Shown here: positions 60,417 to 64,000 of the stretch, one piece after another | Layout of the letters: each line of letters starts with the position of its first letter | Position numbering within the stretch: position 1 is the first letter of the stretch | Assembly: GCA_036556425.1 (NCBI GenBank) | Contig: DATBJJ010000120.1 | Coordinates: forward strand, 1 to 64,000 | Length of the DNA: 64,000 nt | DNA from: DATBJJ01 sp036556425 | GTDB lineage: Bacteria; Acidobacteriota; Vicinamibacteria; Vicinamibacterales; 2-12-FULL-66-21 | Direction: 5' to 3' | Made by a program: the position numbers and the translations under genes | Notes under the pieces: model-generated | The model's input: only the letters and a program-made list of their open reading frames with translations | Told to the model about the DNA's origin: nothing | Database searches by the model: none

Positions 60417-61361
60417 ATGGCGGGCATCGTGCGACGCACAAGCCTCGCGCTCGGACTCGTGCTCGTGATTGCGGCGGCTGGCGCCGCAGCGTGGCTCTGG
60501 CCACGTGCGCGTTCGACCAACAGCACGTCAGCCGCGCCATCCGGAACCACGGCGTCGACCGCGCAGCCAAGTGCGAACGCATCGACCGCTCCAGCGCCGC
60601 TGATCGTTCTGCAACTGAACGGCGCGACGGCGGAGCGGGTGACGTCCGGCTCTCCGGTGTTCTTCACGCTTTCATTGACGGGATCGCCGGGACAGCCCGC
60701 GATTCGGCTAGGCGCGTCCGGATCACCATGGACCGCCTCCGTGCGCTTCGAAACGGCAACCGGCGCGCCGCTCCCGTTTCGCGTCGAATCTGTGGGGCGC
60801 GCTGTGAGCTATCCGGCCGGATCGCGAGAGCGTGGGGACGATCGCGCGATCGCCGGCGAAGACATCGCAGTCGTGGACGGCGCGCGGATCCATCGAGCGC
60901 AGTTCGGCGTGAGCCCGGACGAGGCGAGCCGAATTCCACGCGGCAAGCACGAGATCCGCGCCGTGCTCGCGCCTCAAGGCCAAACCGCGCCTTCATCGAC
61001 CTCGAACGTCGTCGCGCTGACGGTCGAGCAGCCGTCGGGCGATGCCGCACAACTCGCCGTGGCTGAGAAATCACGCCTCGTCGCATCGGCGCGCTTTCAC
61101 CTCCGCGCGTCGCGGTGGGACGATGCGCATCGTGTCGCGCTCGAGATCGCGAAGCGCTCCGATGCCGACACGGTCGCCTACATGCTTCTCGCCGACGCGC
61201 TCAACGGGCTCCGCCGCGACGAGGAAGCCCTCGCCGCCTACGAGGAAGCGCTCGGCGCGCTTCCGGCAAACACGACCGAATCGCCCGACTACATTCTCGC
61301 GCGCATGGAGGAAGTCCGCGGACGGCTCGAGGCAACGGCGGCGAAGCGAGAAGCGAAGTGA
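60417..61361 (+). CDS. Membrane-anchored protein with C-terminal TPR
   Basis: This 314-residue protein has one N-terminal transmembrane or signal segment (SLALGLVLVIAAAGAAAWLW), a Ser/Thr/Ala linker, a beta-rich domain (about 62-205; LIVLQLNGATAERVTSGSPVFFTLSL) and a C-terminal helical hairpin with TPR character (YMLLADALNGLRRDEEALAAYEEALGA). The function is unknown. The ATG is the very next codon after the protease stop, and the stop overlaps the next start (GTGA, 61358-61361), so it is translated in tandem with both. Confidence 0.7.
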   Translation: MAGIVRRTSLALGLVLVIAAAGAAAWLWPRARSTNSTSAAPSGTTASTAQPSANASTAPAPLIVLQLNGATAERVTSGSPVFFTLSLTGSPGQPAIRLGASGSPWTASVRFETATGAPLPFRVESVGRAVSYPAGSRERGDDRAIAGEDIAVVDGARIHRAQFGVSPDEASRIPRGKHEIRAVLAPQGQTAPSSTSNVVALTVEQPSGDAAQLAVAEKSRLVASARFHLRASRWDDAHRVALEIAKRSDADTVAYMLLADALNGLRRDEEALAAYEEALGALPANTTESPDYILARMEEVRGRLEATAAKREAK

Positions 61362-62566
61362 AGCTCCCGAGACGCGCGCAGCTCGTCCTCATCGCTGTCG
61401 CATTTCTGTTCGTCGGAGGGATCTGCGCGAGCATCGGCGCATCGATCGTGTGGCAGGACTACCGATACCGCTCGTCCGGCACTCGCGCGACGGCAGTGGC
61501 CATCGGAAAAACGCTACAGCGCGCGACCGAAGGGTCGGACACGGCGTACGAGATCTCGTATCGTGTTCAGCTCGCTGGCGGGCGATCCGTCGATCGAACC
61601 GAGCGCGTGCCGGTCCACACGTGGGAGCGCATCGAGCGAAACGCGCCGATCGAAGTCGAGATCCTGCCCGACGCGAACGAATCCACGCGCGTCGTGCGCG
61701 ATACCTCCGGCGATGTGACACAAGCGCTGCTGTTCCTTGGCATCGGCATCGTCGTCCTGGCTATCGGCGTCAGCGTGGCAATCGCGGCAATCCGCGGACG
61801 GGCGCGCGTCGATCGCGTTCCATCCGAGCCAGCCATTCCCGTCGCGCCGCCGTTGCATCGATCGTTCTGGCAGGTCGCTCGCGGGTCTCCGCGGTTCTGG
61901 ATCGGAGCCGTCTTCGCGCTGATCGCGCTGCCGTTCGCGCTCGTGGGAGCCGTCTTGTCGTACAACGCGGTCAGGTTCTCTCGCGGCGCGGTCTCGACGA
62001 CCGGCATGGTGCTCACGAAGGAGACATCGACCCATCGCTCGGGGGAGAGGAAGTCGACGCGGTACGAAGTCAGCTACCGCTTCGCCGCGAACGGGCGAAC
62101 TTTCGAGGGGCGCGACGACGTGTCGCGCGGCGAGTGGAATCAAATGATCGAGCGGGAGCCGGTCGGCGTGCGCTATCTACCGGACAATCCCGCGACCAAC
62201 CATCTCGCCGTCCATAGCGGATGGATGTTGCCCGCGATCTTCACGGCGGTCGGATCGATCGTTCTCGCCGTCGGCGTTGCGCTGCTCGCCGGCGCGGCGA
62301 AAAAGATACGACTCGCGATGCGGCTCGAGCGGCATGGCGTGACCGTGCCGGGCACCGTCGTCGAGCTGGTTCCGCGCAACATCGAGATCAACGGAGAGTG
62401 GCTCGTCAGCCTGCGGTTCGAGTACGCAGACGCACTTGGTGTGCGCCGCACGAGCGCGAGCGACATGAGCCTCGGCGACGCCGAGCGCTGGAAGATCGGC
62501 GACACCGGCCGAGTCGCCTACGACCCGTCTCATCCCGACGAGGCGATGTGGTTAGGGCGTCCTTGA
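61358..62566 (+). CDS. DUF3592-repeat membrane protein
   Basis: This 402-residue inner-membrane protein has about five transmembrane helices (about 8-30, 122-145, 180-205, 288-312) alternating with three small beta domains of the DUF3592 type: YEISYRVQLAGG...VEILPDANESTRV, YEVSYRFAANGRTFEG...VRYLPDNPATNHL and VSLRFEYADALGVRR...VAYDPSHPDEAMWL. The role of DUF3592 is not established. It is the last gene of the tandem envelope cluster and starts with a GTG that overlaps the previous stop. Confidence 0.82.
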   Translation: MKLPRRAQLVLIAVAFLFVGGICASIGASIVWQDYRYRSSGTRATAVAIGKTLQRATEGSDTAYEISYRVQLAGGRSVDRTERVPVHTWERIERNAPIEVEILPDANESTRVVRDTSGDVTQALLFLGIGIVVLAIGVSVAIAAIRGRARVDRVPSEPAIPVAPPLHRSFWQVARGSPRFWIGAVFALIALPFALVGAVLSYNAVRFSRGAVSTTGMVLTKETSTHRSGERKSTRYEVSYRFAANGRTFEGRDDVSRGEWNQMIEREPVGVRYLPDNPATNHLAVHSGWMLPAIFTAVGSIVLAVGVALLAGAAKKIRLAMRLERHGVTVPGTVVELVPRNIEINGEWLVSLRFEYADALGVRRTSASDMSLGDAERWKIGDTGRVAYDPSHPDEAMWLGRP

Positions 62567-62757
62567 GGAAGTCCGGGAACTTTTGAGTCCTGTCAGCCGA
62601 ATCCCATAAGCGGTCACTTAGTGCGGATTCGCGCACCTTGCGGAAAACCGCCAACTAACACTGGTTCTCTCTCGTCTATTTCTCAGTCAAAATGGGAAAG
62701 CTCCCTCCCGTAAACGTCTCCCTCCGCGCAAACGTCTTCCTTTGCGGCGAGGTCCCG

Positions 62758-64000
62758 ATGCGTATTGTCTGGCTCCTGGTCTTGGCGTGCCTTCTCCCCA
62801 CCGGCGTATTCGCGCAGCAGGATCGCAGCGCGACGCTGCTGGTGACGGTGCTCGACGAGACGCGCGGCGTTCTTCCCACGGCGACCGTCACGGTTGCCGG
62901 CATCGAGGCGTCCAACAAGGCGCTCACGATTGCGCCGGTGACGACGACGCCGCAGGGCCAAGCGAAGTTCGAGAACCTCGCGCCCGGCCGGTATTCGATC
63001 ACGGCGGAGTTCTCCGGATTCCAGACGCGATCGCTGCCCGACGTGCGCATCCGAAGCGGCGAGAACAAGCAGGTCGTGGTTCTTCCGATCGATCGCGTGC
63101 AGTCGTCGGTGACCGTCGAGCGAGACAAGCAGCAGGCGGCCTCGGATCGCGAGATGACGTTCGGCACGGTGCTCACGCGCGAGCAGATCGATGCGCTGTC
63201 GGACGATCCCGACGAGCTCAAACGGCAGTTGATGGACATCGCCGGACCGGGCGCCAAGATTCTCGTCGACAGCTTCGAGGGCCGCGAGCTGCCGCCCAAA
63301 GCGATGATCAAGTCGATTCGGATCACACGGGATCAGTTCGCGCCGGAGGTGCACTTCGCCGGAGAGTTCAGGATCGAGGTATTGACGCAGCCCGGTATCG
63401 GGCCGGTGCGCGGCAACATGCGCATGGGCTTCTACGACAGCGCGACGGACGGCCGCAATCCGCTCGTCGGACAGCGAGGCCCGGCGCAGAGCGTGATGTA
63501 CGGCATGGGCATGAGCGGCACGCTGGTGAGTCAGCGCGCGTCGTTTCAAGTGAACTTCAGCGGCCAGGACAGCTACACGACGCCCGTGCAATACGCCGCG
63601 ACGTCGAGCGGCCAGATCAAAGGCAACCTCCCGCTGCGCAGCCCGTCCGACAACGCGTTCTATTCGGGCGGCTTCGACTACGCGCTCACGCGGGATCAGG
63701 TGCTGCGCGTGAACTTCAACGGGTCGAAGTTCACCCGCAACAACACGGGCATCGGCACGCACGATCTGATCGAGCGAGCCTACTCGACGGAAGACAGCTC
63801 GTTTGGCGTGTACATGCAGCAGAACGGCCCGGTCGGTCGGCGCTTCGTCCTCAACACACGGCTCTCGATCAGCGGCAACGACTCGGTGAGCCGTTCGGAA
63901 GTGGAAGCGCCGACGATTGTCGTCAACGACGCGTTCACGAGCGGCGGCGCGCAGCGGCGCGGCGGGACGCACAGCCGGAACTACTGGTTCAATTCCGATC
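62758..64000 (+). CDS. TonB-dependent receptor, Oar-like (3' end beyond the window)
   Basis: A continuous open frame runs from ATG 62758 to the window edge (about 414 residues). It has the signal peptide MRIVWLLVLACLLPTGVFAQ, a carboxypeptidase-regulatory domain (about 25-110; LLVTVLDETRGVLPTATVTV, FENLAPGRYSITAEFSGFQ), a plug-like region (LTREQIDALSDDPDELKRQL, IRITRDQFAPEVHF) and the first barrel strands with many Asn/Gly turns. Oar-like members take up large or unknown substrates. GAGG lies 5 nt before the ATG. A GGAAC -35-like element (62576-62580) in the 191-bp gap could be an ECF promoter, but the -10 is unclear. Confidence 0.88.
   Translation, partial: MRIVWLLVLACLLPTGVFAQQDRSATLLVTVLDETRGVLPTATVTVAGIEASNKALTIAPVTTTPQGQAKFENLAPGRYSITAEFSGFQTRSLPDVRIRSGENKQVVVLPIDRVQSSVTVERDKQQAASDREMTFGTVLTREQIDALSDDPDELKRQLMDIAGPGAKILVDSFEGRELPPKAMIKSIRITRDQFAPEVHFAGEFRIEVLTQPGIGPVRGNMRMGFYDSATDGRNPLVGQRGPAQSVMYGMGMSGTLVSQRASFQVNFSGQDSYTTPVQYAATSSGQIKGNLPLRSPSDNAFYSGGFDYALTRDQVLRVNFNGSKFTRNNTGIGTHDLIERAYSTEDSSFGVYMQQNGPVGRRFVLNTRLSISGNDSVSRSEVEAPTIVVNDAFTSGGAQRRGGTHSRNYWFNSD

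Noticed and set aside
62576..62608. ECF promoter (GGAAC -35) before the last TonB receptor
   Set aside because: GGAAC is convincing, but the expected CGTC-type -10 at 16-17 nt is not there and the motif is not repeated elsewhere in the window.

Overview
This 64 kb window is high-GC bacterial chromosome that opens in the 3' end of a ribosomal RNA operon. The gene content points to Acidobacteriota, probably the Vicinamibacteria. The reasons are an ADOP-type duplicated-FtsX permease directly behind a PadR regulator, several OmpR-type winged-helix regulators fused to ATPase or TPR regions, carboxypeptidase-regulatory TonB receptors, and many secreted hydrolases. No phylogeny was run, so the lineage is an inference. 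There is no prophage, IS transposase, integrase or CRISPR array.

Layout. 1-741: end of 23S rRNA, 5S rRNA and a strong terminator. 831-3163: a secreted Arg/Asp/Glu-repeat protein, a PqaA-like hydrolase and a small secreted protein. 3166-6200: a two-gene HNH-ATPase plus HNH locus resembling the Septu (PtuAB) anti-phage family. 6246-9907: a reductive pyrimidine or hydantoin catabolic cluster (amidohydrolase, PreA-like reductase, beta-ureidopropionase-like nitrilase). 10160-19064: an M48 protease with a zinc-ribbon partner, an SGNH hydrolase lipoprotein, a GT2/GT-C glycosyltransferase pair, a PagL-like lipid A deacylase, two outer-membrane proteins and a beta-lactamase-fold protein that has lost its catalytic residues. 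19119-28272: two winged-helix/ATPase regulators, a TonB receptor and a CPA2 antiporter. 28276-37935: an M3 peptidase, a penicillin acylase co-encoded with a secreted kinase-like protein, a DinB protein, a VOC fusion protein, a MATE transporter and a YpfJ-type peptidase. 37991-41566: a three-subunit xanthine-dehydrogenase-family molybdoenzyme. 41567-42507: a gene-free array of large cruciform repeats. 42508-51197: a small secreted protein, a 1289-residue beta-propeller/PKD/PA14 protein, PadR plus ADOP permease, and a Tat-exported TIM-barrel protein. 51202-55074: a dihaem peroxidase-like protein, an ECF sigma factor and a winged-helix/TPR regulator. 55211-62566: a same-strand cluster of envelope proteins including an OmpA-like protein and a metzincin protease. 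62758 to the end: the start of another TonB receptor.

Two themes run across the window. First, coding is tight, with eight 4-bp ATGA or GTGA stop/start overlaps marking translationally coupled pairs; three divergent pairs may share one CATG as both start codons. Second, several intergenic gaps are filled with distinct families of short-word repeats (7-10 bp words such as TGGAAGC, AGTCGNC, ATCCGCGT) laid out as inverted arms that would fold into long hairpins. Some of these repeats supply a stop or start codon or abut one.

The strongest candidates for new biology are the HNH-ATPase/HNH locus, where the fused HNH domain has Gln in place of the catalytic His; the cruciform array, which carries a duplicated tail of the neighbouring gene; and a shared bipartite promoter motif in front of both the ECF sigma gene and the adjacent peroxidase gene.
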